From Lichenibacterium ramalinae (lineage in GTDB: Bacteria > Pseudomonadota > Alphaproteobacteria > Rhizobiales > Beijerinckiaceae), in assembly GCF_004137085.1 (NCBI RefSeq), contig NZ_QYBC01000021.1:54873-118872 (forward strand): a stretch of DNA of 64,000 nt. Direction: 5' to 3'. The notes under the pieces were generated by a model. It saw only the letters and a list, made by a program, of their open reading frames with translations. It ran no database searches and was not told where the DNA came from. A program made the position numbers and the translations under genes. Numbering within the stretch: the first letter of the stretch is position 1; every line of letters starts with the position of its first letter. Of the stretch, positions 1 to 10,237 are shown one piece after another.

Positions 1-350
1 GCGTCGATCCGGGCGGATTTCTCGAAACTCTCGTCGACCCTGAACTTGAGGTCGGGCGCGAACTTCAGGTTGACCTTGTGGGCCAGTTCGGTGCGCAGGA
101 ACTTCTTCTGCTTGTCGAGCGCCTCGATCACGGCCTTCACGTCGCCGCCGCCGAGCGGCATAACGTAGACGTTGGCGAGCTTCAGGTCCGGCGACATGCG
201 GACCTCCGGCACCGTGATGACGTGCTTCTCCAGCACGGGATCCGGCATGGCGCCGCGCGACAGCATCTCGGCCACGACGTGCCGCACGAGTTCGCCGACC
301 CGCAACATGCGCTGGGACGGCTGCGCGCCGGAATGATGAGCTCTGGACAT
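1..350 (-). CDS. rbfA: Ribosome-binding factor A, 3' end beyond window
   Basis: RbfA is a small KH-fold protein that binds the 30S subunit and helps mature the 5' end of 16S rRNA, especially in the cold. About 116 N-terminal residues are visible and the gene runs off the left edge. The start is the ATG at 350; the protein opens [20 protein letters not shown], followed by family-typical stretches such as [19 protein letters not shown] (about residues 51-69) and [20 protein letters not shown]. It follows infB on the same strand, the usual order, but a strong terminator hairpin lies between them, so it probably has its own promoter in 351-486. Confidence 0.93.
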   Translation of the reverse strand, partial: MSRAHHSGAQPSQRMLRVGELVRHVVAEMLSRGAMPDPVLEKHVITVPEVRMSPDLKLANVYVMPLGGGDVKAVIEALDKQKKFLRTELAHKVNLKFAPDLKFRVDESFEKSARID

Positions 351-486
351 GATCTCTACTGGTCCTGGACCTGTCGGGTCGACCGCCCGGCGGTGCCCTC
401 GTGGAATGCGCCGGCCGGCGCGCGGGACCGTCCCGCCGCGCTCGCCATCGACCGGCTCGGCCGCGACGCGCGGCCCTCAAACGAAA

Positions 487-522
487 GACGGGAAGGCAGG
501 CCCTTCGGCCCGCCTTCCCGTC
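487..522 (-). terminator. Rho-independent terminator after infB
   Basis: Near-perfect inverted repeat: arms 487-502 and 507-522 pair over 16 bp with one mismatch around a 4-nt loop. Read on the minus strand, the stem is followed by a T-rich run (TCTTTCGTTT). It lies 29 nt past the infB stop codon and ends the rimP-nusA-ylxR-infB transcript before rbfA. Confidence 0.88.
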
Positions 523-550
523 GAGATCGCCCCGTTTCCGGGGAGCGCCG

Positions 551-3500
551 TCAGAGCGAGCGCTTCTCTTCGTGGACGCGATAGCACTCGATCACGTCGC
601 CGGCGCGCATGTCCTGGTAGGTCTCGAAGGCCATGCCGCATTCCTGGCCGGCCACCACGTCCTTGACCTCGTCCTTGAAGCGCTTGAGCGTCGACAGCTT
701 GCCCTCGTGCACCACGACGTTGTCGCGGATGAGCCGCACGTTGGCGCCGCGCTGGACGTTGCCGTCCGTGACCCGGCAGCCCGCCACCTTGCCGACCTTG
801 GTGATGTGGAACACCTCCAGGATCAGGGCATTGCCGAGCATCTCCTCGCGCAGCGTGGGCGAGAGCAGGCCCGACATGGCGGCCTTAACGTCATCCACGA
901 GGTCGTAGATGATGTTGTAGTAGCGGATCTCCTGCTTCGACTGCTCGGCCAGCGTGCGCGCTTCCTTGTGGGCGCGGACGTTGAAGCCGATGATCGCGGC
1001 GTTGGAGGCTTCGGCCAGAGTGATGTCGGATTCGGTGATGCCGCCGACGCCCGCGTGGATGATGCGGGCCGCGACCTCGTCGGTGCCGAGCTTCTCCAAC
1101 GTGGCGATGATGGCTTCGACCGAGCCCTGCACGTCGCCCTTGATGAGCAGCGGGAACTCCTTCTTCCCCACCGTGCGGAGCTGGGTCATCATGTCGACCA
1201 GCGAACCGCGCACCGAGGCGCCGCGGGCCGCCAGCTTTTCGCGCTTCTGGCGCTCGCGGTATTCGGTGATCTCGCGGGCACGGGCCTCGCTGTCGACCAC
1301 GGCGACGCGGTCGCCGGCGTCGGGCGCACCCGAGAAGCCCAGCACCTCGACCGGGAAGGACGGCGCCGCTTCGGTGACGGTCTCGCCCTTGTCGTCGATC
1401 AGCGCGCGCACGCGGCCCCACTGGGACCCCGCCACCACGATGTTGCCGACCTTCAGCGAGCCGCGCTGCACCAGCACGGTGGCGACGGGGCCTCGGCCGC
1501 GGTCGAGCCGCGCCTCGATCACCGTGCCCTCGGCGGCCCGGTTGGGATCCGCCTTGAGGTCCAGCACTTCGCTCTGCAGCGCGATGGCCTCGAGCAGCCG
1601 CTCGAGGTTCTGGCGCTTCAAGGCCGAAACCTCGACCTCGAGCGTGTCGCCGCCCATGCTTTCCACCTGCACGTCGTAGTGCAGCAGTTCGGAGCGGACG
1701 CGCTCGGGCTTGGCGCCGGGCTTGTCGATCTTGTTGATCGCCACGATCAGCGGCACGCCGGCCGCCTTGGCGTGGTTGATGGCCTCGATGGTCTGCGGCA
1801 TGACGCCGTCGTCCGCCGCCACCACCAGCACCACCACGTCCGTCACCTTGGCGCCGCGGGCGCGCATCGCCGTGAAGGCGGCGTGGCCGGGCGTGTCGAT
1901 GAACGTCACGGCGCCACCGTTCGGCGCCGTCACCTGGTAGGCGCCGATGTGCTGGGTGATGCCGCCCGCCTCGCCCGACACGACCGTGGTCTGCCGGATG
2001 GCGTCGAGCAGCGACGTCTTGCCGTGGTCGACGTGGCCCATGATGGTCACGACCGGGGGCCGCGGCAGCAGGTCGTCGTCCGAACCCGGCTCGTCGAAGA
2101 GACCCTCTTCGACGTCCGACTCGGCGACGCGGCGCACCGTATGGCCGAGGTCCTCGGCGATGAGCTGCGCCATGTCGGCGTCGATCACGTCGGTGATCTT
2201 GGCCATGTGGCCCTGCTTCATCAGCAGCTTGATCACGTCCACGGCCCGCTCCGACATGCGGCTGGCGAGTTCCTGGATGGTGATGGTCTCGGGCAGGATC
2301 ACCTCGCGGGTGAGCTTCTCCTTCGTCTCCTGCGAGCCGAAGCCCTTCATGCGCTGCGTGCGGCGGCGGAAGGCCGCGACGGAGCGCGTGCGGTCTTCCT
2401 GCTCGGTCGTGGCGGTCGACACCGTCAGGCGACCGCGGTCCTTCTGGGGACCGGAGCGCGACGGGCGCGGCACGGCGAGCCGGGCCGGCGCATTCATGGG
2501 CGGACGGCGCGTGATGGGCGTCAGCACGCCCTCGGTCGGCCGGGCTGCGCTGGCGGTGGGCGGGCCACCGGCCGGGGACAGGCGGCGCGCGGCCTCCTCC
2601 TCGGCGCGACGCTTCACGTCGAGCTCGGCGGCGCGGCGCGCATCCTCCTGGCGCTGCCGCTCCTCAGCGGCGACGCGCTCGGCGGCGGCGGCGGCTTCGC
2701 GCTCGGCCCGGCGCTTGGCATCCTCCTCGGCGCGACGACGGTCGTCCTCCTCGCGGGACTTGGCACCGACCAGGGCGCGGGCGCGGGCCTCGCGCTCCTC
2801 CTCGGTCAGCGTGCGAAGCACGACGCCGGTCTGCGGACGGTTGCCGCCGGGACGGGCCGGCGGGGCACCGCGGCCAGGAGCCGCGGGCGCACCACGGGCG
2901 CCGGCCGCCGGGGCGGCCGAGCCGGAACGGCCGGCGGGCGCAGGACCACGGGCGCCGGGCTGGCCGGGACGCAGCGGCTGGCCGGGACGCGCCGGGACGC
3001 CGCGGGGCGCCACACCGGTGGACGAGGGGGCAGCAGGACGCGGCGCCGCGGGAGCGGCGGGGCGTGCGGGCTGCGGGGCAGCCGCAACCGGCGCGGCAGG
3101 GGCCGGTGTGGCGGCCGATGCCGCCGGTGCCTGCATGGCGGCCGGTGCCTGTGTTGCCGCAGGTGCCTGAATGGCCGCAGGTGCCTGCGTGGCGACCGAC
3201 GCCGGCTGAGCCGGCGCGGCGGAAGCCGTCACGGGCGGGCTCGGCGGCGCCACCTCGGCCTTGGCAGGCTCGCTCTTGGCGGGCTCGCTCCTGGCCGGCT
3301 CGGCCTTGACGCCGTCGGGCGTCGTCGCGGCGGCAGGCGTGGCGACAGGAGGCGTCGCGACAGGCGCGGCGGCCTTGGCAGCCTCGACCCTGGCGGCTTC
3401 GACCCTGACGGCTTCGGCTCTCGCAGCCTCGACCCTGGCGGTCTCGACCCGGAGGGCTTCCAGCTTGGCAGCGTCGACCTTCGGCGCGTCCGCCCTCGGA

Positions 3501-3772
3501 GCCTCGGCCCTGGGGGCCGGGGCCGCGGCGGCCGGCGAGGTCGGGGCGGCGGGCGCCGCAGCCCGTGCGGGGGCGGCCGGCGACGGCGCCGCGGCAGCCG
3601 GCTTGGCGGGCGCCACGACGCGGCTCTTCACTTTCTCGACGACCACCTGCTTCGTACGGCCGTGGGAGAAGCTCTGTCGCACGGTGCCCTGCTCGACCGG
3701 TCGCTTCAACGACAGGGTGGTCTTCGGGCTCACGCTCAGAGTCTTCTCGCCAACGTTGTTCGGTTCACTCAT
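551..3772 (-). CDS. infB: Translation initiation factor IF-2
   Basis: Bacterial IF-2 is the GTPase that brings initiator fMet-tRNA to the 30S subunit and promotes subunit joining. The protein has 1073 residues against about 890 in E. coli; the extra length is an Ala/Pro/Glu-rich N-terminal region (about 50-330) with tandem in-frame repeats and a charged coiled stretch near 320-400. The G domain starts near residue 575 with [12 protein letters not shown], followed by DTPGHAAF and NKID; the EF-Tu-like domains and C-terminal fMet-tRNA-binding domain follow. It is last in the rimP-nusA-ylxR-infB cluster, 76 nt after the YlxR-like gene. The start at 3772 ([10 protein letters not shown]) matches alphaproteobacterial IF-2. 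Confidence 0.97.
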   Translation of the reverse strand: MSEPNNVGEKTLSVSPKTTLSLKRPVEQGTVRQSFSHGRTKQVVVEKVKSRVVAPAKPAAAAPSPAAPARAAAPAAPTSPAAAAPAPRAEAPRADAPKVDAAKLEALRVETARVEAARAEAVRVEAARVEAAKAAAPVATPPVATPAAATTPDGVKAEPARSEPAKSEPAKAEVAPPSPPVTASAAPAQPASVATQAPAAIQAPAATQAPAAMQAPAASAATPAPAAPVAAAPQPARPAAPAAPRPAAPSSTGVAPRGVPARPGQPLRPGQPGARGPAPAGRSGSAAPAAGARGAPAAPGRGAPPARPGGNRPQTGVVLRTLTEEEREARARALVGAKSREEDDRRRAEEDAKRRAEREAAAAAERVAAEERQRQEDARRAAELDVKRRAEEEAARRLSPAGGPPTASAARPTEGVLTPITRRPPMNAPARLAVPRPSRSGPQKDRGRLTVSTATTEQEDRTRSVAAFRRRTQRMKGFGSQETKEKLTREVILPETITIQELASRMSERAVDVIKLLMKQGHMAKITDVIDADMAQLIAEDLGHTVRRVAESDVEEGLFDEPGSDDDLLPRPPVVTIMGHVDHGKTSLLDAIRQTTVVSGEAGGITQHIGAYQVTAPNGGAVTFIDTPGHAAFTAMRARGAKVTDVVVLVVAADDGVMPQTIEAINHAKAAGVPLIVAINKIDKPGAKPERVRSELLHYDVQVESMGGDTLEVEVSALKRQNLERLLEAIALQSEVLDLKADPNRAAEGTVIEARLDRGRGPVATVLVQRGSLKVGNIVVAGSQWGRVRALIDDKGETVTEAAPSFPVEVLGFSGAPDAGDRVAVVDSEARAREITEYRERQKREKLAARGASVRGSLVDMMTQLRTVGKKEFPLLIKGDVQGSVEAIIATLEKLGTDEVAARIIHAGVGGITESDITLAEASNAAIIGFNVRAHKEARTLAEQSKQEIRYYNIIYDLVDDVKAAMSGLLSPTLREEMLGNALILEVFHITKVGKVAGCRVTDGNVQRGANVRLIRDNVVVHEGKLSTLKRFKDEVKDVVAGQECGMAFETYQDMRAGDVIECYRVHEEKRSL

Positions 3773-3848
3773 CAGTCATTCGTCCTGAGGGCCGTGTCCG
3801 TGCCCCAATCCTGCGAGCGCCGAAGCCGATCTTCGGCAAGTGTCTCGC

Positions 3849-4616
3849 TCAATCTCTGGTAGGTTCTACATCGATAGATCGTCCTGGCCCCGCGGCTTGC
3901 GCCGGCGGTTCCCCGCGGTAACGTTTCAATCGCCGCGCTCGCGACACAAAACCCTCGCCGACCGTTCCCCCGGCCACCGCAGCGTGTATCACATTTGTGC
4001 GCCCCAGTGCCAAATCCAATTGGTCGGAGCGAAAATCTCGAATGCGCGGTAAGGCATCGGCCTCGTCGCCGAGAAGGCGACGGACCGCGGCCTCCATCTT
4101 GCGGACCCCGTCGGGGCTGCCGTCGCTCGCCTGGACGAGCGCGGCCGGCACCTTCGGCCCGATGGACCCTTCGACCTTGGTGGCACCCGCCACCACCAGG
4201 CCGGCCTTGTTGGCGAGGCTGAGCGCCTGCAATGCATCTTTTTCCATGAGGCCGTCAATCAGCTCGGCCAGCGTGGGCGGCACCTCCACCTCGGATTTGA
4301 ACGCGCGCTTGAAGCTTTTCCGCTTCATCGCCTCGAGGACGACGGCCTTCTCGGCCGTCACCCAGGCCCCGCGCCCCGGCAGCTTGCACCGGAGGTCGGG
4401 GACCACCGCGCGGTCGGGACCGACCACGAAGCGGATGAACGTGTCCGGCGCGCCCTTGCGCCGGGTGACGATGCAGGTGCGCTCCGGCCCCGTGTCGGGA
4501 AAGGCCGCGGGGTCGGACGGATCCTGCCCCGAAACCTCCTGCTCCGAAATCCCCTGCTCCGAAGCCCCCTGCCCCGCCGGGTCTTCCCCTGCGGCATCGT
4601 CGGTCGCGGCCGTCAT
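3849..4616 (-). CDS. YlxR-like RNA-binding protein (DUF448 plus L7Ae-like domain)
   Basis: A predicted RNA-binding protein of 255 residues, in its expected place between nusA and infB. After an acidic Gln/Glu/Ser-rich leader (about 1-45, with repeated SEQ units) comes a YlxR domain with the signature TCIVTRRKGAPDTFIRFV and LPGRGAWV; the C-terminal half resembles the L7Ae/Gadd45 fold found fused to YlxR in alphaproteobacteria (ALSLANKAGLVVAGATKVE). The fused arrangement and position are typical; the molecular role is poorly defined, though YlxR has been linked to ribosome and RNase P related functions. The start ATG at 4616 is 22 nt beyond the nusA stop. Shine-Dalgarno is weak, so coupling to nusA translation is likely. 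Confidence 0.9.
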   Translation of the reverse strand: MTAATDDAAGEDPAGQGASEQGISEQEVSGQDPSDPAAFPDTGPERTCIVTRRKGAPDTFIRFVVGPDRAVVPDLRCKLPGRGAWVTAEKAVVLEAMKRKSFKRAFKSEVEVPPTLAELIDGLMEKDALQALSLANKAGLVVAGATKVEGSIGPKVPAALVQASDGSPDGVRKMEAAVRRLLGDEADALPRIRDFRSDQLDLALGRTNVIHAAVAGGTVGEGFVSRARRLKRYRGEPPAQAAGPGRSIDVEPTRD

Positions 4617-4638
4617 GCCCGGGCCCCCGCGCGAAGCG

Positions 4639-6237
4639 TCAGGCCATCTCCTCGTCGGCCGGAGCCTCCTCGGCCTCGGCTTCCACCTCGGCCTCGATCC
4701 AGCCCGCCTTGATGCGGGCCTGCATGATCATGGCCTCGGCGTCCTCGCGCGACATCTCGAACCCGTCGAGGTAGCCCGGCACGCGGGTCGCCTCGCCGTC
4801 CTTGCGCTCCGTGTAGCCCACGAGGTCGTCGGGCACGCAGCCGGCGAAGTCCTCGACGGATTTCACGTCGTTCTCGCCGAGCTTCACCAGCATGGCCGTG
4901 GTGAGGCCGTCGATCTCCTTCAGGTCGTCGGCGACGCCGAGTTCCAGGCGCCTGTCGTCGTGAGCCTTCTCGATCGCGTCGAGGTAGCCTCGGGCCCGGG
5001 ACTGGATCTCGGCCGCCGTGTCCTCGTCGAACCCCTCGATGTTCGAGAGTTCGGCCGGCTCCACGTAGGCCAGTTCCTCCAGCGAGCGGAACCCTTCCGA
5101 GGCGAGCAGCTGGGCCACCACCTCGTCGACGTCGAGCGCCTCCATGAAGAGGTTGGTGCGTTCGACGAATTCCTTCTGGCGCCGCTCGGATTCCTCGGCT
5201 TCGGTCAGGATGTCGATGTCCCAGCCGGTGAGCTGGGATGCCAGCCGCACGTTCTGGCCACGACGACCGATCGCTAGGGATAACTGGTCATCCGGCACCA
5301 CGACTTCAATGCGCGACGAGTCTTCGTCGAGCACCACCTTGACGACCTCGGCCGGCTGCAGCGCGTTGACGATGAAGGTCGCGGCGTCGGGCGACCAGGG
5401 GATGATGTCGACCTTCTCGCCCTGCAGCTCGTTCACCACGGCCTGAACGCGCGAGCCGCGCATGCCGACGCAGGCGCCCACGGGGTCGATGGAGCTGTCG
5501 CGCGACGTGACGCCGATCTTGGCGCGGGAGCCGGGGTCGCGGGCGACGGCCTTCACCTCGATGATGCCGTCGTAGATTTCCGGCACCTCCTGGGCGAAGA
5601 GCTTGGCCATGAACTGGGGATGGGTGCGCGACAGGAAGATCTGCGGCCCGCGCTGCTCGCGCCGCACGTCGTAGACGTAGGCCCGGATGCGGTCCGCCGG
5701 GCGGAAGGTTTCGCGCGGGATCAGCTCGTCACGGCGCACGATGGCCTCGCCGCGGCCGGCGAGGTCGACGACGACGTTGCCGTATTCGACGCGCTTGACC
5801 ACGCCGTTGATGATCTCGCCGATGCGGTCCTTGAACTCGTCGTACTGCTTGTCGCGCTCGGCCTCGCGCAGCTTCTGCACGATGACCTGCTTGGCCGACT
5901 GTCCGGCGATGCGGCCGAACTCGAAGGGCGGCAGGGTTTCGGAGATCCAGTCGCCGACCTGGGCGGCCGGGTTGCGGCGGCGCGCCTCCGGCAACGTGAT
6001 GTGGATGGCGTCGTTCTCGATCTCGTCGACGACCAGGAGCAGCCGCGAGAAGCGCGTCTCGCCGGTGCGCGGGTTGATCTCGGCCCGCACCTCGGTCTCC
6101 TGCCCGTAGCGGGACCGCGCGGCCTTCTGCAGCGCGTCCTCCATGGACTGGATCACGATGGAGCGGTCGATGTTCTTCTCGCGCGCCACCGCCTCGGCGA
6201 TCTGCAAGAGTTCGAGCCTGTTGGCGCTGACGGCCAT
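4639..6237 (-). CDS. nusA: Transcription termination/antitermination factor NusA
   Basis: NusA binds RNA polymerase and nascent RNA, promoting pausing, intrinsic termination and, with other Nus factors, rRNA antitermination. The 532-residue product begins MAVSANRLELLQIAEAVARE, with the NTD (1-125), S1 domain (about 130-200, NGVVKRVEYGNVVVDL), two KH domains (about 230-345, GACVGMRGSRVQAVVNEL and AIGRRGQNVRLASQL), and two C-terminal helix-hairpin-helix repeats (about 365-500). The reading frame is open further upstream, but the start at 6237 is preceded by GAGGAG at good spacing and matches family N-termini. It follows rimP by 40 nt. Confidence 0.97.
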   Translation of the reverse strand: MAVSANRLELLQIAEAVAREKNIDRSIVIQSMEDALQKAARSRYGQETEVRAEINPRTGETRFSRLLLVVDEIENDAIHITLPEARRRNPAAQVGDWISETLPPFEFGRIAGQSAKQVIVQKLREAERDKQYDEFKDRIGEIINGVVKRVEYGNVVVDLAGRGEAIVRRDELIPRETFRPADRIRAYVYDVRREQRGPQIFLSRTHPQFMAKLFAQEVPEIYDGIIEVKAVARDPGSRAKIGVTSRDSSIDPVGACVGMRGSRVQAVVNELQGEKVDIIPWSPDAATFIVNALQPAEVVKVVLDEDSSRIEVVVPDDQLSLAIGRRGQNVRLASQLTGWDIDILTEAEESERRQKEFVERTNLFMEALDVDEVVAQLLASEGFRSLEELAYVEPAELSNIEGFDEDTAAEIQSRARGYLDAIEKAHDDRRLELGVADDLKEIDGLTTAMLVKLGENDVKSVEDFAGCVPDDLVGYTERKDGEATRVPGYLDGFEMSREDAEAMIMQARIKAGWIEAEVEAEAEEAPADEEMA

Positions 6238-6277
6238 GGGGTTGTCTCCTCGAAAGGTCTGAAGGGGCGGCGGCGGA

Positions 6278-7081
6278 TCAGCGTCCGCGCGGAGCCTTCG
6301 GCGCGGGTCGCGCCCGTGTCTGCACGCCCGCCGGGACGGCGCGCCTGGCCTTGTTGCGGTCCGCGAACCGGCCCGGGCCGCGGGGGGCGTCGGCCGCCTC
6401 CGGGGCGGCCTCGGCACCGTCGGCCGGGTCCTCGCCGGAGGTTTCCTGCGTCTTGAGGGCGACGCGGATCAGCGCATCGGTCAGGACCAGCTTGGCTTCG
6501 GCGATGTCGCGCGTCGGGATCTCGACCGTCTCGTCCTGGCCGGCCTTCTTGTCCATGAGCTTCAGGGCGAGGCGGCCGTCGTCGGCGACCGCCGCGATGA
6601 AGCCCCGGAACCGCCGGCGCCCGTCCATGGGGACGGCGAGCTCCACCTTGACCTCGTGCCCGAGGCCGCGGCGCAGGTCCGACAGGCGGACGAGCGGACG
6701 GTCGATGCCGGGCGAGGACACTTCGAGCCGGTATTCCCCCGTGATCGGGTCGTCGAGGTCGAGCACCGGCGCGAGCGCCCGGCTCACGGCCTCGCAGTCG
6801 CCGATCGTGAAGGTGCCGTCGGGACGCTCCGCCATGATGCGCAGCAGGGACGGCGGGCCGGCCGACAGCTTCACCCACACCAGCCGGTAGCCGAGATCGG
6901 CCAGCACCGGCACGGCGGCCTGGCCGACCCGGGCGGCGACGCCGCCCTCCACCGTGAAGCGCGGCTCGTCGAGCGGCGCCTCGGCGACGGCGGCACCGGC
7001 GGTGGCGGCACTCGCCGGGATGGCGTCGGGCTGCGGAGCGGCGTGATCGGGGGGCGGAAGGGTCAAGAAGGCACTGTCCAT
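6278..7081 (-). CDS. rimP: Ribosome maturation factor RimP
   Basis: RimP is needed for 30S assembly, in particular the 3' domain of 16S rRNA. The product is 267 residues if started at the ATG at 7081 ([13 protein letters not shown]), longer than the 150-200 usual because of an Ala-rich N-terminus (about 1-40) and a charged, Arg-rich C-terminal tail (about 200-267). Core motifs include [31 protein letters not shown] and [14 protein letters not shown]. An in-frame ATG at 7144 exists, but it would put the leader hairpin inside the gene, so 7081 is preferred. First gene of the nusA-infB operon. Confidence 0.93.
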   Translation of the reverse strand: MDSAFLTLPPPDHAAPQPDAIPASAATAGAAVAEAPLDEPRFTVEGGVAARVGQAAVPVLADLGYRLVWVKLSAGPPSLLRIMAERPDGTFTIGDCEAVSRALAPVLDLDDPITGEYRLEVSSPGIDRPLVRLSDLRRGLGHEVKVELAVPMDGRRRFRGFIAAVADDGRLALKLMDKKAGQDETVEIPTRDIAEAKLVLTDALIRVALKTQETSGEDPADGAEAAPEAADAPRGPGRFADRNKARRAVPAGVQTRARPAPKAPRGR

Positions 7082-7100
7082 GGGGCCGGGGCTGAAGCCC

Positions 7101-7138
7101 AAAAAGCAAAAGAGCGGGTCCGGCAGGAGCCCACTCTT
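7101..7138 (-). promoter_or_regulatory. rimP leader hairpin with T-tract (attenuator-like)
   Basis: Between the predicted promoter and the rimP start lies a stem of AAGAGTGGG paired with CCCGCTCTT (7138-7130 with 7118-7110, one G-T pair) followed on the minus strand by TTTGCTTTTT at 7109-7101. This is an intrinsic-terminator shape about 20 nt ahead of the rimP ATG. Premature terminators ahead of rimP-nusA operons have been described in bacteria. Attenuation here is inferred from position and shape. Confidence 0.65.
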
Positions 7139-7180
7139 CATCAAACTACCGGACCGTACCGAAGATCGTCGGTACGAGTG

Positions 7181-7210
7181 TTATGTAGCGCTTTCCCCCC
7201 GGCGGCGCAA
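7181..7210 (-). promoter_or_regulatory. Candidate sigma-70 promoter of the rimP operon
   Basis: On the minus strand a -35-like TTGCGC (7210-7205) and a -10-like TACATAA (7187-7181) are separated by 17 nt. They would start a transcript about 90-100 nt upstream of rimP that includes the leader hairpin. The rest of the 7145-7453 gap (309 nt) shows no convincing gene. Confidence 0.4.
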
Positions 7211-7453
7211 GGCGGGACGGCGATGGCGGGGCATGCGGAGCGCCGCCGCGCCGAGCCGGCGCGATCCTCGCGCTCGTCGGCACAACCGAAACGCCCGATG
7301 GTACAACCGAACCCTTCCGTCTAGATTGGGACCGTTCCAAGGTCGCCGACGATCCGCCCCTTCCGTACCGGGCCGATCGGCCCCGCCTCGGACCCGCCGG
7401 GCCGCGTCCCGTCATATGGACGTCCGCGCGCCCCCGCCTTCGGAAAGCGACCC

Positions 7454-7909
7454 ATGATCAGCCTGAAGATCAACGGATCACAGCACGACCTCGACGTCGA
7501 CGCGGACATGCCGCTGCTGTGGGCCATCCGCGACGTGCTCAACATGACGGGCACCAAATACGGCTGCGGCATCGCCCAGTGCGGCGCCTGCACGGTCCAC
7601 CTCGACGGCCAGCCGGTGCGCTCCTGCCAGACGCAGGTGGGCGACGCCGCCGGCCACGAGATCACCACCATCGAGGGCGTCGGCGGCAAGGTCGCCAAGG
7701 CCGTTCAGGCCGCCTGGCAGGACCTCGACGTGGTCCAGTGCGGCTACTGCCAGTCGGGCCAGATCATGTCGGCCATCGGCCTGCTCAGCCAGACGCCGAA
7801 GCCCACCGACGCCGACATCGAGAGCGCCATGGACGGGAACGTGTGCCGCTGCGCCACCTATCCCCGCATCCGGGCCGCCATCCACGACGCCGCCGCCAAG
7901 CTCGCCTGA
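7454..7909 (+). CDS. iorA: [2Fe-2S] small subunit of an isoquinoline 1-oxidoreductase-type molybdenum hydroxylase
   Basis: Electron-transfer subunit of a two-subunit xanthine-oxidase-family enzyme. The 151 residues carry two [2Fe-2S] clusters: a plant-type ferredoxin cluster (C38, C43, C46, C58 in [13 protein letters not shown]) and the alpha-helical cluster (C96, C99, C131, C133 in QCGYCQSGQ and [11 protein letters not shown]). The large subunit follows 11 nt later. Family members oxidise N-heterocycles (isoquinoline) or aldehydes in the periplasm or membrane and pass electrons to cytochromes; the substrate here cannot be told from sequence. Gene symbol by family resemblance only. Confidence 0.9.
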   Translation: MISLKINGSQHDLDVDADMPLLWAIRDVLNMTGTKYGCGIAQCGACTVHLDGQPVRSCQTQVGDAAGHEITTIEGVGGKVAKAVQAAWQDLDVVQCGYCQSGQIMSAIGLLSQTPKPTDADIESAMDGNVCRCATYPRIRAAIHDAAAKLA

Positions 7910-7920
7910 GGGGACCCGCC

Positions 7921-10182
7921 ATGTACAGCAAGACCCAGTCGGCGCCCATCGGCGCGTCGGCGCCCATCGGCGAGTCGGCGCCCATCGGCACCGCCGAGAC
8001 CGCACCGTCGCGCCGCGACATCCTGAAACTCTCGGCCGCCGGCGCCCTGGTGCTGGGCGTCGTGCTGCGGGGCGGCAAAAGCTTCGCCGAGGAGGCCCCC
8101 GGCGGCGGCAAGGCGCTGCTGGCGGTGCCGGGCGACACGCCGCGCCCCAACGCCTTCGTGCACATCGCGGCCGACGACACCGTCACGGTCATCGTCAAGC
8201 ACCTCGACAAGGGCCAGGGCGTCACCACGGGCCTGCCCACCATCGTGGCCGAGGAGCTCGACGCCGACTGGTCGCAGATGCGCTTCGCCTTCGCGCCCGC
8301 CGACGCCCAGCTATACAACAACCTCGCCTTCGGCCCCGTGCAGGGCACCGGCGGTTCGACCTCGGTGGCCAACAGCTGGAACCAGCTGCGCAAGGCGGGC
8401 GCGGCGGCCCGCGCCATGCTGATCGCCGCCGCCGTCGACGCCTGGAAGGTGCCGGCGACCGAGGTGACGATCGAGAAGGGCGTGCTCCGGCACAAGTCCG
8501 GCAAGTCGGCGCGCTTCGGCGAACTCGCCGAGGCGGCCGCGCGCCAGCCCGTCCCCATGGACGTCCACACCAAGGACCCCAAGGACTTCCGGCTGATCGG
8601 CACGTCCTTCCACCGCATCGACCACATCGAGAAGACCGACGGCACGGCGCGCTACGCGCTCGACATCCGCCGCCCCGGCATGCTCACCGCCGTGATGCAG
8701 CGGCCCGAGCGCTTCGGCGCCACCGTGAAGAGCGTCGACGACGCGGCGGCCCGCGCCGTCAAGGGCGTGGTCGACGTCGTGACGGTGCCGCAGGGGGTGG
8801 CGGTGCTGGCCGAGAACACCTGGGCGGCGCGCCAGGGCCGCGACGCCCTGAAGATCGCCTGGGACGATTCCAAGGCCGAGATGCGCTCCAGCGCCGAGAT
8901 GCTGGCCGACTACCGGTCCGCCGCCCAGTCCCAGGGCGCCCTGGCGCTGAAGAGCGGCGACGCCGAACAGGCGCTGAAAAGCTCCGGCAAGGTCGTCAAG
9001 GCCGAGTTCGTCTTCCCCTACCTGGCCCATGCCCCGATGGAGCCGCTGAACTGCACGGTGGAGAAGGCCGCCGACGGGTCCTACGACTTCTACGCCGGCT
9101 CGCAGTTCCAGACGATCGAGCAGGCGGTCGCGGCCGCGACCCTCGGCGTCACCCCCGACAAGGTCAGGATCCACACGGTCTGGGCCGGGGGCTCCTTCGG
9201 GCGCCGCGCGACCCCGAACGGCGACTATTTCGCCGAAGCCGCCGCCATCATGGCCAAGACCGACGGCAAGCGCCCCGTCCACCTCGTCTACACCCGCGAG
9301 GACGACATCAAGGGCGGCCGCTACCGTCCGATGTTCTTCCACGCCATCGAGGCCGCGCTCGACCCGAAGGGCGGCGTCGCGGCCTGGAAGCACCGCCTCG
9401 TCGGCCAGTCCTTCATGAAGGGCACGGCCTTCGAGCCCGTGATGTTCAAGGGGGGCGTCGACTCGACGGCCGTCGAGGGCGTGGCCGACATGCCCTATGC
9501 GGTGCCGAACCTCCTGGTCGACTGGCACGACGCGCCTTCGCCGGTCTCGACCCTGTGGTGGCGCTCGGTGGGCCACAGCCACACCGCCCAGGCCGTCGAG
9601 GTGATGATCGACGACCTCGCCCACGCGGCCGGGCAGGACCCGGTGGCCTTCCGCATCGCCATGCTGAAGGACCACCCGCGCCATGTCGGCGTGCTGAAGC
9701 TCGCGGCCGAGAAGGCGGGCTTCGGCGAGACGCTCCCGGCCGGGCGCGGGCGCGGCATCGCCGTGCACGAGAGCTTCAACACCTTCGTGGCCATGGTGGC
9801 GGACGTCACCGTCAAGGGCACGGCGGTGAAGGTGGACCGGCTCGTCATCGCGGTGGATTGCGGCATCGCCATCAACCCCGACATCATCAGGGCCCAGATG
9901 TCGGGCGGCGCCGGCTACGGGCTCGGGGCCGCGCTGCGCAACAAGATCACCTTCGACAAGGGCGTGGTCGAGCAGGCGAACTTCGACAGCTACGAGCCGC
10001 TGCGCATGAGCGACATGCCGGTGGTCGAGGTGCATATCGTGCCCTCGCAGGAACCGCCGACGGGCGTCGGCGAACCCGGCGTGCCGCCGGTGGCGCCCGC
10101 CGTCTCCAACGCGGTCTTCGCGGCGACCGGCAAGCGGCTCCGCTCGCTGCCCTTCGACTTCGACAGCCTCGGCAACGCCTGA
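7921..10182 (+). CDS. iorB: Molybdopterin large subunit, isoquinoline 1-oxidoreductase beta type, Tat-exported
   Basis: Catalytic subunit (753 residues) of the IorAB-type enzyme. The N-terminus holds a twin-arginine signal ([17 protein letters not shown], residues 30-46), so the folded cofactor-loaded enzyme should go to the periplasm; the small subunit lacks a signal and would travel with it. Molybdopterin-binding stretches include [24 protein letters not shown] and WAGGSFGRR; the C-terminal PTGVGEPG supplies the catalytic Glu near residue 718. Just before the Tat motif is a threefold repeat of an APIG-containing hexapeptide from an 18-bp tandem repeat. Start ATG at 7921 follows AGGGGA. No cytochrome c gene is adjacent. 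Confidence 0.9.
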   Translation: MYSKTQSAPIGASAPIGESAPIGTAETAPSRRDILKLSAAGALVLGVVLRGGKSFAEEAPGGGKALLAVPGDTPRPNAFVHIAADDTVTVIVKHLDKGQGVTTGLPTIVAEELDADWSQMRFAFAPADAQLYNNLAFGPVQGTGGSTSVANSWNQLRKAGAAARAMLIAAAVDAWKVPATEVTIEKGVLRHKSGKSARFGELAEAAARQPVPMDVHTKDPKDFRLIGTSFHRIDHIEKTDGTARYALDIRRPGMLTAVMQRPERFGATVKSVDDAAARAVKGVVDVVTVPQGVAVLAENTWAARQGRDALKIAWDDSKAEMRSSAEMLADYRSAAQSQGALALKSGDAEQALKSSGKVVKAEFVFPYLAHAPMEPLNCTVEKAADGSYDFYAGSQFQTIEQAVAAATLGVTPDKVRIHTVWAGGSFGRRATPNGDYFAEAAAIMAKTDGKRPVHLVYTREDDIKGGRYRPMFFHAIEAALDPKGGVAAWKHRLVGQSFMKGTAFEPVMFKGGVDSTAVEGVADMPYAVPNLLVDWHDAPSPVSTLWWRSVGHSHTAQAVEVMIDDLAHAAGQDPVAFRIAMLKDHPRHVGVLKLAAEKAGFGETLPAGRGRGIAVHESFNTFVAMVADVTVKGTAVKVDRLVIAVDCGIAINPDIIRAQMSGGAGYGLGAALRNKITFDKGVVEQANFDSYEPLRMSDMPVVEVHIVPSQEPPTGVGEPGVPPVAPAVSNAVFAATGKRLRSLPFDFDSLGNA
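7936..7989 (+). repeat. 18-bp in-frame tandem repeat (3 units) in iorB
   Basis: Three 18-bp units around TCGGCGCCCATCGGC, adding six residues each (S-A-P-I-G-x) in front of the Tat motif. The n-region of a Tat signal tolerates length change, so copy number could vary without loss of function. Confidence 0.85.
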
Positions 10183-10237
10183 CCCGGCGTCGCGGCCGGC
10201 GCCCGCCCCTCGGCGGGCTGCCGCTCCGCGCGCCAAA

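Noticed and set aside
401..3862. 1153-codon open frame on the plus strand opposite infB
   Set aside because: Shadow of a GC-rich gene: the minus-strand product is clear IF-2, and the plus frame is Arg/His/Gly-rich with no domain.
6238..6417. Upstream extension of nusA by 60 codons
   Set aside because: The extension is Arg/Pro-rich, overlaps rimP and precedes a clear GAGGAG ribosome-binding site at 6237.
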